From NCBI GenBank assembly GCA_026545225.1, contig CM048845.1, positions 124,005,533 through 124,069,532 on the forward strand: a stretch of 64,000 nucleotides of DNA. The letters are read 5' to 3'. Source of the stretch: Cornus controversa. Taxonomy: Eukaryota > Streptophyta > Magnoliopsida > Cornales > Cornaceae. Within the stretch, counting starts at the first letter, position 1; every line of letters starts with the position of its first letter. Both the position numbers and the translations under genes were made by a program. The notes beneath the pieces are model-generated. The model saw only the letters and a program-made list of their open reading frames with translations. It was not told the DNA's origin and did not search any database. Shown piece after piece: positions 11,625 to 22,514 of the stretch.

Positions 11625-13500
11625 AATAAGGAAACTAACTAAACACAAACTAAACTACCCAACTCCTCTTTCGTGGGAGAAACGATTGCATTTAACATAT
11701 GCAACAAGTATTTAAACCCTTAGGTTCCCCCTAGTGGACAAGTTATAGTCTCGTGAGGGTTTCCAGAAATGTTACCCACAAACATTCAAAATTCCTGTTT
11801 AAACATTAATCAAGAAGAAGATTACAATATATAGTTACAAACTTGCATTCAAGAATAATTTTAAAATTTCAAATTTCATAATTCAAAGTAATGATCCCCA
11901 TGCATAATTCACATCAACACATCTCAAAGCAACTAACTCTAGCTCCCTCGTGAAATGTGAACTAATAATCATCTCATGTAGCATAACCCAACTCCAAATA
12001 TATTAAGTCACATACCCCTTCAACTTACTAGCTCCCCTTATTGAAATCATACTTCCAAACATGAATACATGACTTTTTTTTTTCATTATTTTTTTTTATT
12101 ACTTTATTGGTTGTGCAATGTCTTGGTCTATTAAGCTTTCTGAAAGATTCATGTAGCAAGCTTTCAGTCAGTGACTCCCAAACTAGATGGCTTTAGGGCA
12201 CTAGGCATTAAGACACCCCGAAGAACCTAATAACTCGAATCAATCAGGCTACAAATTAAGACAATCAATGCTCGTCTTTTCTCACCCTTTCACTTTTGAG
12301 GCTAACTCTCCGTGCTTCCTGAGGCATAGAGGCTCGATTACTTATGAAAAGGATCAAATTAATTTGCTATTCATCACATTCTTTTTTTTTTCTTGAAGTC
12401 ATGTAAATCACATCATTGGTACTCATTCTCAAGGGATACCAATTAATATCAAGTATATGTAACCCAACAACTCAAAGCAAAAGTTTATACCCTACAAGAT
12501 TATGCTAGTGTGCCTGTGCATGTGAGGAAACTAAAATCAATTACTCCAAGGCATGTCAATGCAAATGATGATTAAAACCACTTAATTCAAACTACAGTTT
12601 CTAAAAATTTAAAACATTCTAAAAAATTACAAGTTAAACACCTACATAAAGTATTAATCCATTGAATAATGTAAAAACATCCTATCTAAAAATAAAACAA
12701 AATAAAATAAAAAAACAAACTATGAAAATAATGTAACCAAAAAGTCCTAAAAATAAGAAAATTTTCATAAAAATCTCCCCTCATTACAATAAAGCATATA
12801 AAAAGACATCGCCTCACTCCCAAACTTAAACTGTACATTGTCCTCAATGTCTACCCAATCGAAGCATAGAAAAGGGTTAGAACGATATTATCAAAAAATG
12901 GGAGTAGTGGCAAGAAAATAGAGCAAACCAGTAGCATTAAGGTAATGAGGCCACTCCCCCAAACTTGAATGTTACATCCTGTCAAAACAACAACTATACT
13001 CCAACGACCAAATGAAATAACATGGGTGAAAATAATTATGAAACAGAAAGTAAAAATAAATATATATTTTTTTGAAACCTAATCTTTAAGAGAAAACTAC
13101 AGGTACTACTCTTCTCCTCATTTTCTGAACTGGTGGGTCTCAATTTTTCAAGGTGTATATGTGATAAGATATTAATTATCCAGACACCCTAACATATAAA
13201 GTATAAAGGGGTTGCCTTTCTTTATTAAAGTCATATTTGGTTGAAGCAATCTCAACAGTATTGGGTATCGAAACTAGACTTTAATAAACGAAAATCATCA
13301 ACTTTATCAATCATATCACAACTTGTAGAATTGGTACTACATACATAGTCAGAGAATGAGTGGCTATACCGGATTGTTATAAAAAAAAAATTTTAAGAAA
13401 AAAATTAAAATTAAATACACAAACTAAAAGAAAAAAAAGATTGACACAAACTAAAAATAAAAAGATGCAAGTCCTAGAAATCCTAAAACTAATAATGTAC
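11625..13500 (-). mobile_element. 3' untranslated part of Athila/Tat-like copy 2
   Basis: This non-coding block follows the gag-protease on the minus strand. Near 12,810-12,850 the minus strand reads GGACAATGTACAGTTTAAG followed by TTTGGGAGTGAGG, the kind of purine-rich stretch found after the coding part of these elements. At the far left (11,625-11,890) it is an inverted copy of 18,860-19,130, sharing the words TGTTTGTGGGTAACATTTC and GAGACTATAACT. The expected polypurine tract and 3' LTR at the left end are absent. The text instead runs straight into an oppositely oriented gag. Confidence 0.6.
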
Positions 13501-13554
13501 AATGATAAAATGGACTATAACTCAACCGATACCTAGGCTTTCCATCTTGGCTTT

Positions 13555-16039
13555 TCACTTTTCGGTGTTGATAAAATGGACTAAATTCAATAAAATATTC
13601 ACATCTAATAAAGCATTCACATCTTTAGAAGCACTATCAATATCAAAATTACAGCCAAAATTAGTTAGGCTTGCCTTTAAAGGGTCCTTATAACTAGCAT
13701 GAATAAAAGTATCCTGATCTAGACTCTCTATTAAACTTAACTCACAAATATCCTCAGAGTCTGGTGGTTGTCGGCTTACATTAAAAATATTAAGCTCAAC
13801 CAACATATTTCCAAAAGACAGTTTCAAAACACCATTCCTACAGTTGATTAGAGCATTCAAGGTGGCTAGGAATGGACAACCTAAGATGACAGAAATCTGG
13901 TTATTAGGATTAGCTACAAGTTGAGTGTCTAAGATAATAAAGTCTACAGGGAAGAAGAATTTATCAACCTGAATGAGCACATCCTCAATAACACCACGAG
14001 GTATCTTAACTGAGCAATCTACTAATTGAAGTACCACCTTCGTGGGTTTCAACTCACCAAGACCTAGTTGCTCGTAAACAAAGTAAGGTAACAAATTGAC
14101 ACTCGCACCCAAGTCAAGCAAAACTTGCTCAATTTTTTGATCACCTATGGTACATAAAATCGTAGGACATCCAGAATCCTTAAATTTAGGTGGAGTTCGA
14201 TGTTGGATGATTGAGCTAACTTGCTCAGTGAGGAAGGCTTTCTTGTGCACATGCAAGCATTGTTTAACCGTACACAAGTTCTTTAAGAATTTTGCATAAG
14301 AGGGGACCTGTTGAATCTCATTGAGAAATGAAATATTAATTTTAATTTATATAAACAATTCCATAATCTCATTATAGTGATTCCCCTTCTTAGGCTTTTG
14401 AAGTCTTTGAGGATATGGTGCAGTAGGAACAAAGTTTCTAACTGGTGGACTTATTTGAGATGGTGGGTCAAGACTAGGGACTTGAATTTTTGATTTAACT
14501 TCAAATGTAGTTTTGTCATCCCTCCCTAAACCACTAACATGGTCCTTCAATTTTCTCATTATGTATAGGCATTTGGACTCCATTATCAACTTGTTTATCT
14601 GATCTTAGAGTTGTGATAAACTGAACCTGCTCATGTGAACCAGAAGTGGATTGGTCATTAATATGAAACTGACCCTTTGGGTTAGGCACAGACTAACTAG
14701 GAAACTTTCCTTTCTCCCTCTCTCCTACAACAGCAGCTAATTGACCTATTTGAGTTTCTAACTTAGAAATTGACTGACTGGTCTGTTGTATGAACTGTTG
14801 GAGAGTATCCTCCAAAGTTAGTCTCTGTTGAGGTGGGGGAACATATGAAGGGGCATTTTGGGACTTGGAAGGATATGAAAATTGTGGTTACCCTTGGGGT
14901 TACATGGATTGCACCCCTTGGTTGTTCTGAGGTTGGTCTTGCCTCAAAGAAAAATTAGGGTGGTTCCTCCAATTAGGATTGTGTGTATCAGAATAGGAGC
15001 TGACAAATGATTTTTTATAGGAATTGAGTGCATTGGCTTGTTCGGCTATACACTTATAAAAAGATGCAATAGATGGACAAGTTTGAGTTGTATGAGAAGA
15101 ACTCTCATACAATTGACACACCTTATTAACTGCTCGAACAAAAGAATTACTTTCTTTACTCATCGGACTAGTTAGACTAGCTATCCTCGCACTCAAATCA
15201 GTCTCCTCTCGGATATCGTAGATTCCTCCCTTTTTGGGTTCTAAGAGTATTGATGGAGCACTCCTTTCAACCCTCCCTGAGTACTCCCATTGTTGAGAGT
15301 TCTCTGACAACGCATCAAGAAATTTCCACGTTTCATCCTTATTCTTAGACATGAATTTTACCCCACCTCGTGACTCAATTAGTTGACGATTATAGGGTGA
15401 CAACCCCTCGTAAAAGAATTGAACTAATTGCCATTTGGCAAAACCATGATGGGGACACTTAAATAGGAGATCATTAAATTTTTTTCAACACATGTAAAAC
15501 TCTTCACCCTCTTTCTGAGTAAATTGCATGATATTTCGACGAAGGGAGTTAGTTTTGTGCATGAGAAAGAATTTGGTAAGGAATTTGGTGCATAATTCAT
15601 TCCATGAATTGACAAACGCGGGTTCCAGTGAGTATAACCAAGATTTTGCTTTCTCTTTCAAAAAGAATGGAAATAACCGCAATTTAATTGACTCTTCAGA
15701 AATATTTTAAAATTGTAGTGTGGAACAAATCTCTAGAAATTTCTTGACATGGAGGTATGGGTCATTAGACCTAAGACCTCTAAAAATAGGCAGTAAATTA
15801 ATTACCGTCGCCCGTATTTCAAAATGTTCCTGTTGGGTAGCAGGTAACACAATGCAAGACGGATTTGTAATCTGCACGGGAGTGTAGTAGTCCTTAAGGG
15901 ATTTAGTTTCAACAGGATCTGCCATCTTGGGCAAAGAAGGATCTCTAACACTAGAATTTTTCACACGCTTTCGAGAGGTTCTCTCAATCTTAAGATCTAA
16001 TGGTGGCAACTTTGGATTTAGAGATCGACAACTTACCAT
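13555..16039 (-). pseudogene. Athila/Tat-like gag and aspartic protease, copy 2
   Basis: The gag starts near 15,920 (MADPVETKSLKDYYTP) and runs through capsid-like blocks (EKAKSWLYSLEP near 15,640, the RRNIMQFTQKEGEEFY block near 15,530, LIESRGGVKFMSKNKDE near 15,360). A tail with an Asn/Pro-rich motif follows near 14,960. The protease at 13,555-14,277 is one long open frame of 240 codons. It carries LLDLGASVNLLP, where the usual DSG or DTG triplet reads DLG, as is common in this lineage, then PVDFIILDTQ and ILGCPFLATLNALINCRNG. No RT, RNase H or integrase follows: the frame ends and a non-coding 3' region begins. The gag is only distantly related to copy 1, although the LTR U3 is shared. Confidence 0.8.
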
Positions 16040-17291
16040 ACACTAAAAAGACTCAATGAAATGGATCGTTAGGAATAATGTAATCTAAGATGACCTAATG
16101 TAAAAGAAAAAAGAAAAAAAAATGGAATCCTAAAATGACTCATAAAAACACCAACCAAATAAACAAGCAATTTTTTTTAAAAATTTAATTCAAGGTTAAA
16201 GATTTCTATTTTAGTTTTTTTTTTTTCCTAAAGAATTATCTAGACTAGTTCCAAAATAATTCTTATCTAGTTAGACAGCTTCTACTCCCTTTCAGAGGAA
16301 GTAGAGGATTACCAGTTAAGCCCCACCAACAATACAACCAGGAAAGTTTCTAAGATAGATTGGAGGGGTCACAAACGGTCCCACTTAAAAACATACCTTC
16401 TCAGAACTTTCCTAGACATTGTGAAGTTGGAAGGTGCTCACTGGAGTTACCAAAAGTTAACTCTGTCTAAGAGGGTCCTATAAGCTATGTGAATTCCTAT
16501 GGCCAATGTCTACTTGATTTTAAATTTAAACTAAATTTGGCTTGGGATAGACAAATACAAGGAGATTTTTAACCTAGGTGGGCAAGGAATTGGTGATGAA
16601 ATCTAATCTTTATCTTGTTGGGGGTTCATACCCTTACTAAAATTTTAATGCAAAAATGCTAAATTAAAATGCACAAACAAAACACACCATAAAACAAAAA
16701 TAAAATAAAAAGTAAGTGAGTGTGTGGTCTTTCTTCTTCTTTTTTTTTTTTTAACTAGAGAGAAAAAAAACAAAACAACTAAAATAAAATAAAATAAAAT
16801 ATAAAATAAACTTGAAGAAAGTGTAACCCTAGGATTATTTCTAAGTTATTCTATCCTAAAGTTCTCATGCAAAAGTTATCAACCTAAAACAAAAATCTAT
16901 GTTTTCCTAATCTAAGAAAAGAAAAATATAAATATACGAAAAAAAATGTACTTACTTGGATTCCAAAGTAGTGCCCAAGAAAATGCGAAAAAGGCAATTT
17001 TCAACAATATCACCTATAGAATTTAAGAAGTATCAGGTAAAACAATAATAATAAAAAAAACTAAAACTAAACTAAGAAAAATAATAATAAAAAATAAAAT
17101 TAATAAAACTAAAACTAAAACTAAACTATAATAATAAAGAAAAAGTTTTTTTAACCTAGAACAAATAAATAAAATTGGACAAATTTTTTTTTCTTTTTGA
17201 TAATAACAAAAAAAAAGAAAGAAAAAAAACTAAATTATAACTAGTAGAAGAATTAAATCAATCAAAATTTGATTAGTTTCTTGCTTCTGAT
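16040..17291 (-). mobile_element. Leader of Athila/Tat-like copy 2
   Basis: About 1.25 kb between the primer site and the first gag codon. It is very A-rich on the plus strand, with runs of simple repeats (for example AAAATA units near 16,780-16,800 and at 17,040-17,130). I see no open frame or conserved motif; long leaders of this sort are normal in Athila/Tat elements. Confidence 0.55.
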
Positions 17292-17309
17292 TCCCCGGCA
17301 ACGGCGCCA
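17292..17309 (-). promoter_or_regulatory. Primer-binding site, tRNA-Asp type, copy 2
   Basis: The minus strand reads TGGCGCCGTTGCCGGGGA, a perfect match to the plant tRNA-Asp 3' end. It lies six bases from the LTR end at 17,316. Confidence 0.85.
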
Positions 17310-17315
17310 AAAACT

Positions 17316-18706
17316 TGATGTTGTTTTAAAAGTGTAAAATAACTCGCAAGTGTACGAATCTATTGAAGTATAGATCGACAAAAACGAGGTCGAACCCAAG
17401 GGAATGCTTTGAGAGGAAAACTAACACAAATTTAAATTAATTGAAAACTAATTTAGTTTAAACAAAGTTTGGTTGATTTGAGAGAGATTAAACTAACATG
17501 CAAATAAAATAACACAATTAAAATCAAATAGAGAAAATAACTAAGGTTTTGGATTCAACCACCATTAAATCCATGAAGCTTCTAATATTCATTTATTAAT
17601 CCCCAAATTTTGAGTAGCAATCAAGAAATCAATCTATTTCTTACTCAAGATTTAACAATAAAGCACTATGAAAAATATATTACAAATATAATTTTTTTTT
17701 CGCTTTACTAGTGTAAAATTATAAGCATCTTATGTATCCAATTTAATGAAAAATATAAGATTAAAGATTATCACTTTTAAGAAATACAAACCCAAGCTTA
17801 GATTAATTATAATACTTTCTAACTACCACATATACATGATATAGATGGTGAAATAATTATAAAATAATTAATCACAAGAGGCGAAAATCATAAGCATTTA
17901 AATCATACACATGGAAATCAATTAATGAACAAAATAACTTCACTTCATTAATGGAGGTTTCCTCCTCGACCCTGGTTGAGGAGTTTAGTTACACATGGTA
18001 GAAGAAGAAAATAAAAAAATAATAAAAGACATAATAAAATAAATAAAACTCGGATTGTCTCTGTCTTCTCTGCCTTGGTCTCCACTTATTTTTTCCTCTA
18101 AAAATAGTCTCCAATTTGCCACTTTATACCCCAAGAGAATACATAAAGTTCTAATCTAATTAGAAGATAAAGTCTTAATCCAATAGGAGATAATTAAGGT
18201 TTTTTCGCAGCCCTAAATAGGTAGATTTTTCTGCTGACGTTCGGCCCAAGTTTTGATCCAGTAGAAGTCCGATTCATGAAATTTACGTGAAATACAAAAG
18301 TGTCCAGAATCGAATTTTGTTCAATCTATGTTAAATCAAATTGAATTGATGCTCCAAAATAAGACTTTCGGTCCACTTTCCAAAATGGTATTAAAACTGG
18401 ATTAAGTGCAGAATTGGGCTTTAGGCCCGTAACCTCCTTAAGCAGTTATAATTCTCTTGGACTACTTTCTTGAGCTGTTTTGAGTTAAAATATGAAGTTG
18501 AATTGATCCATTTGATGTAGGGTTCATCTAACCCTCTTGAAAGTCTTCTTTAAAAGCCCAAAAATCATGATTTTAACTGAAATAATCAATAAAGTCCTGA
18601 AAAGACAGAAAATGCAAAAATAGAGTAAAATCACAAATAAACTATTACTAAGAGAATAAAATATGTAAATTAAGAAGATAGAATGTGTAACATTTAATGC
18701 CAATCA
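17316..18706 (-). repeat. 5' LTR of Athila/Tat-like copy 2
   Basis: This LTR is about 1.39 kb. On the minus strand it begins TGATTGGCATTAAATG at 18,706 and ends AACAACATCA at 17,316. The start carries several C-to-T style changes relative to TGATCGGCG in copies 1 and 3. The U3 side resembles copy 1; the primer-proximal side (GGGTTCGACCTCG, ACTTGCGAGTTATTT) matches instead the fragment at 18,707-18,852. It abuts that fragment head to head. Confidence 0.8.
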
Positions 18707-19172
18707 TAAACTAAATTAGTTTTAAATTAATTTAAATTTGTATTAGTTTTTATTATCAAAGCATTCTCTTGGGTTCGACCTCGTTCTTGCTGATCTATAC
18801 TTCAATAGATTTGTACACTTGCGAGTTATTTGACACTTTTAAAACAATATCAATTTGAATTATGGAATCTGAAAGTTTGAAATTATTATTGAATGCAAGT
18901 TTGTAACTATATATTGTAATATTTTTCTTGAATTAATGTTTAAGCAGAAATTTTGAATGTTTGTGGGTAACATTTCTGAAAACCTCACGAGACTATAACT
19001 CGTCCACTAGGGGAACCTAAGGGTTTAAAGGCTTGTTGCATATGCTAAATACAATCATTTCTCCCACAAAAGTGGAGTTGGGTAATTTAGTTAGTGCTTA
19101 GTTAGTTTCCTTTGTTTTAGTTTTATTTTATTCTATTGCTTAGGGACTAGCAATATGTAAGTTTGGGGGTGT
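18707..19172 (+). mobile_element. LTR 3' end fused to element 3' UTR and polypurine tract, plus strand
   Basis: 18,708-18,852 is the last part of an LTR in plus orientation (GGGTTCGACCTCG, then ACTTGCGAGTTATTT, ending ATATCA). No primer site or gag follows. Instead the text goes straight into the element's 3' non-coding region (18,853-19,160, the inverted partner of 11,625-11,890) and the purine-rich tract TAAGTTTGGGGGTG just before the next LTR. The whole coding interior has therefore been deleted from this copy. Confidence 0.65.
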
Positions 19173-19585
19173 GATCGGCGTTGAATGTTACGCATTCTAG
19201 CCTCTTAATTTGCATATTTTATTCTTTTAGTGATAGATTATTTTGTGATTTTATTTTGTTTTAGTGTTTTCTGTATTTTCAGGGCCTTAATGATTATTTC
19301 AGTTAAAACCATGATTTTGGGCTTTTAATGATGACATTCAAGAGGGTTAGATGAAGCTTACATCATTTGGATCCATTCAACTCCTTACTTCAACTTAAAC
19401 AGCCCAAGGAAGTGGTCCAAGAGAATTATAATTGCTTAAGGAGATTTTAGGCCTGACGCCCAATTCTGTGCTTAATACAGTTTTAATCCCATTTTGAAAA
19501 ATGACCCAGAATTCTTATTTTCGAGCCTCAAATTGACTTAATTCTCATAAAGGTTGAACAAAATTCGATTCTGGACACTTTTGTA
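19173..19585 (+). repeat. Truncated Athila/Tat-like 3' LTR, plus strand
   Basis: It starts TGATCGGCGTTGAATG directly after the polypurine tract, as a 3' LTR should. Homology to the full LTRs ends after GGACACTTTTGTAT, within about five bases of the point where the plus-strand LTR at 10,375 also breaks. From there the sequence is the internal 3' end of a minus-strand Copia element. Confidence 0.75.
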
Positions 19586-20022
19586 TGTCTCCCCCTTTGT
19601 CAAAGAGCCACATATCACCTATTAATATCTATCCCTTTTTTGAACAAATTGACAAAGTAAGAACAAAATGATAAAATAAGCACATAGAGAGATTAAGACA
19701 ATAATGAAGCAAAAATAATCATCATCACTACCTAAATAAATATCCAAAACATATTAGTTAATGGAATTACCAAAACATGATAAAAATAAATAAACTAAAC
19801 ATCAGGAATAAATAAGTCAAAAATAGTCTAAAACAAAAGATATCAAGACCTAAAGTCTAGGTCTAGTCAGCCTCATCAACAGACTCATCAGAAACAGCAG
19901 GGTCAAGCTTGTTTATCCTAGCATGTAAGCGATCGAATCCTTGCTAAATAAACCTGAGAACCTGGTTCATCAGAAGTATGAAGTTGAAATACTTCTCGAC
20001 CTCCAGATATAGCCTGTCCTGC

Positions 20023-20886
20023 TCATTGCCTGAGCTCATAGGCCTTCATATCCTTCTCCTTCTTGTTTACCGAGTGAGTAATTGATGTGGCATCAATCAT
20101 TCCTTTCGGTTTCTCAATATCAGCTCTCTCAAGAATACAAACCCTAGTATCCCTCAAAATAGCCATCACTATCTGTGAAAAAGGTAATGCAGATGAAGAC
20201 CCTGAATGTTGAGTGGCTAAGATTATGGTACACATGATTGTTGCGGGAAGATTGATCGGATCTCCTCAAACAATGTGATAGAGAATCTCAGCTCGACTTT
20301 TAATCAAATTTCCCTTGTGGTCATGAGGATCTAGATTGTATGATACTATCAAGTTCAATGCCGAGACCTCATCTGTAAGGTAGAGTGAAGGCAACCTATC
20401 TACCAGTAGTGGGGCTTCGGGTATACACAACTCTCTAATCATATCATCCATACTCGGTCTGTTTGGATCCTCAACTTGGTATAAAAAAATAATGTCATCT
20501 TCATTCTCTGTAACACCCAAAATATTAGCAATTGTGTCCTTGGTGACCTTAAAACGAACGCCATAACATTTAGTCACAAACATTAGGTCGTCCAAGCTTG
20601 ATGTAATTATATTGCCATAAAAATATCTAACCTTGTCGGGCCTCACTATCTCCCTAAGATCACAAAGAGACTCCCAACCATTGTCTTCAAAATATTGCAT
20701 AAAGTCCATCTCCCATTTGCGATTGATTATTGTAAGATTGACTCGTCTTTCAATTCTCATAGCCCGACACCCTACGACATTGACAAAATTGTTAAAGTTG
20801 AATTCATCCTCAAACATGTCAAGAGTGAATACAATACGGTTGTCATCACTGGTAGATGCCTCAGTACGTCCCCGTTTGCGCCCCAT
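20023..20886 (-). pseudogene. 3' ORF of Copia copy 1, 'putative plant transposon protein'-like
   Basis: The frame starts MGRKRGRTEASTSDDNR at 20,886. It has a basic N-terminus followed by a domain resembling the plant 'putative plant transposon protein' family: FVNVVGCRAMRIERRVNL, the GWESLCDLREIVRPDKVRYF block, and GVRFKVTKDTIANILGV. That recognition rests on pattern alone. One in-frame TGA at about 20,263-20,265 splits it, after which the same frame stays open to 20,023. In SIRE/Maximus-type Copia elements an extra ORF commonly sits between pol and the 3' LTR, and this is that position. I see no clear signal peptide and no furin-like site; an upstream in-frame ATG at 20,931 would add a short hydrophobic stretch, but that start looks accidental. 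Confidence 0.6.
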
Positions 20887-20949
20887 TAAAATCACGACGA
20901 ATGGGATCAAAAATATAATCAAAAGTTCCATTGGGACTTTTTATCGAAC

Positions 20950-22500
20950 ACTTAGTGTACAAGTCTTTAAACCTCAAATTTTAAGAATATTTGTTTGCAT
21001 AATATCCACCAAACCTCAACAATACCCAAACCAAACTCCAAAGAATTAATCCCAACCTCCAACATAACACACAACAAAAAGAAATGTAGAAGAAGAGAAT
21101 ATATGTGAGTTGGTGAGTTTCAGGGTGTAAGGAGAGTTAGAAAGATTGAGAAATATGAGAGTGAAAGTGTGTGCATGTAAGTGAGAATGAGGAGTTTGAA
21201 GCACTCAAGCGCGCACACAAATTTACAAAAGTCTAAGCATCCGCTAAGTGCGACAGGTCCTAATTTTTGGGGACCGGTCCAACTTCTCTCGTTTTCTCAG
21301 AACCTACAGAAGTGTGACCGATGCTCAATAATTGGGACCGGTCCAACTCTGTGAATTATGAAAAATTACACTTTGGACCTCTTATTCACCAAATACACCT
21401 CATCTCAACTTGATTTAGCAATTAAGCACACAAATTATGAAAAATAAACACAAAATCAATATAAAACATATTTTTGAATTTTTGAAGATTTTTCAAGACA
21501 AAATAAAAATATAACATGAATAATCTCATAAGAATAATCAAAACACATTTTTTCAGGGAATCACATGAGTTCTAAAATTTTTGAAAATTTTTAAACATTT
21601 TTAAATGCCGAATTTTAAAACCCATAATTTGTCTAGAAAATTCATCTTCGACTTCATGATCACGACACAACTTCTAACACGCAAATATTTATAAAAATTT
21701 ATAAATTCATCTAATAAATTCACGTATGTGTGTGCAATCCAACTTCATCCAAAATTAATCAAATTCCTTTGATCCATCTTGTAAAACATATTGGATAATA
21801 AGCAAATATAACTACAGATGATCAATCATTCAATTTTTTAATTTTTCTAAGACGATGGCTTTCACGCTTACGGGCAGCCAGCTATTTTTATCAAAACAAC
21901 ACTTTATTTTTAAAGATATCTCGTTGGAGATTTACATTGTAGTGGAAGATACGAACACATCTTGAAGGTAGCCTTTTCCTTTTGTCTTAGATATTCAGCA
22001 AATTTTCATTTCTTTTTCATACTGAATAAAAACATAATTTTTTTTCATCCTCTTTTTTTTATTGATCATTTAAGTTTTCAATGCTACTCATACAATATAC
22101 TCTAGTCAACTTTACATTAGTTTTCAATTAATTCTCTAAGAGTTGGACTAGTGCATAATTTGTATGGACTCAGAAGATTTACCTCTAAAACGAAATAAAT
22201 ACAACACATTGGTCATCAATGTTTAGATCATAAAATCAAGTACGTCATTCATTGACAAACTACGTGTCCCAATTATGCATTCACAAATCAAAGTGAAATT
22301 AAAAAAAAATATAAAGAAATCACATTATTTCTCAAAAAAATATGATTATCATAATCTCATATGATTATTAGTAAAAATAAACAAAACCTATCCTAACCTA
22401 AAAGATATGGTCCAATGGAAAACAAATAATGAACATAAGCTCAGTCCATGACCATCAAAGTCCTAATGACCTAATTAGGGGGTTTTGCACCGAAAGACCT
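20950..22500 (-). mobile_element. Non-coding interior of Copia copy 1
   Basis: I find no coding sequence in this stretch. It takes the place of pol. Positions 21,250-21,350 hold three copies of a GGACCGGTCC-like short repeat. The block near 21,850-21,990 (GGCTTTCACGCTTACGGGC) is shared with 33,430-33,570 in copy 2, which supports a common pol-less ancestor. Confidence 0.6.
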
Positions 22501-22514
22501 ATTAGGAATAAATC

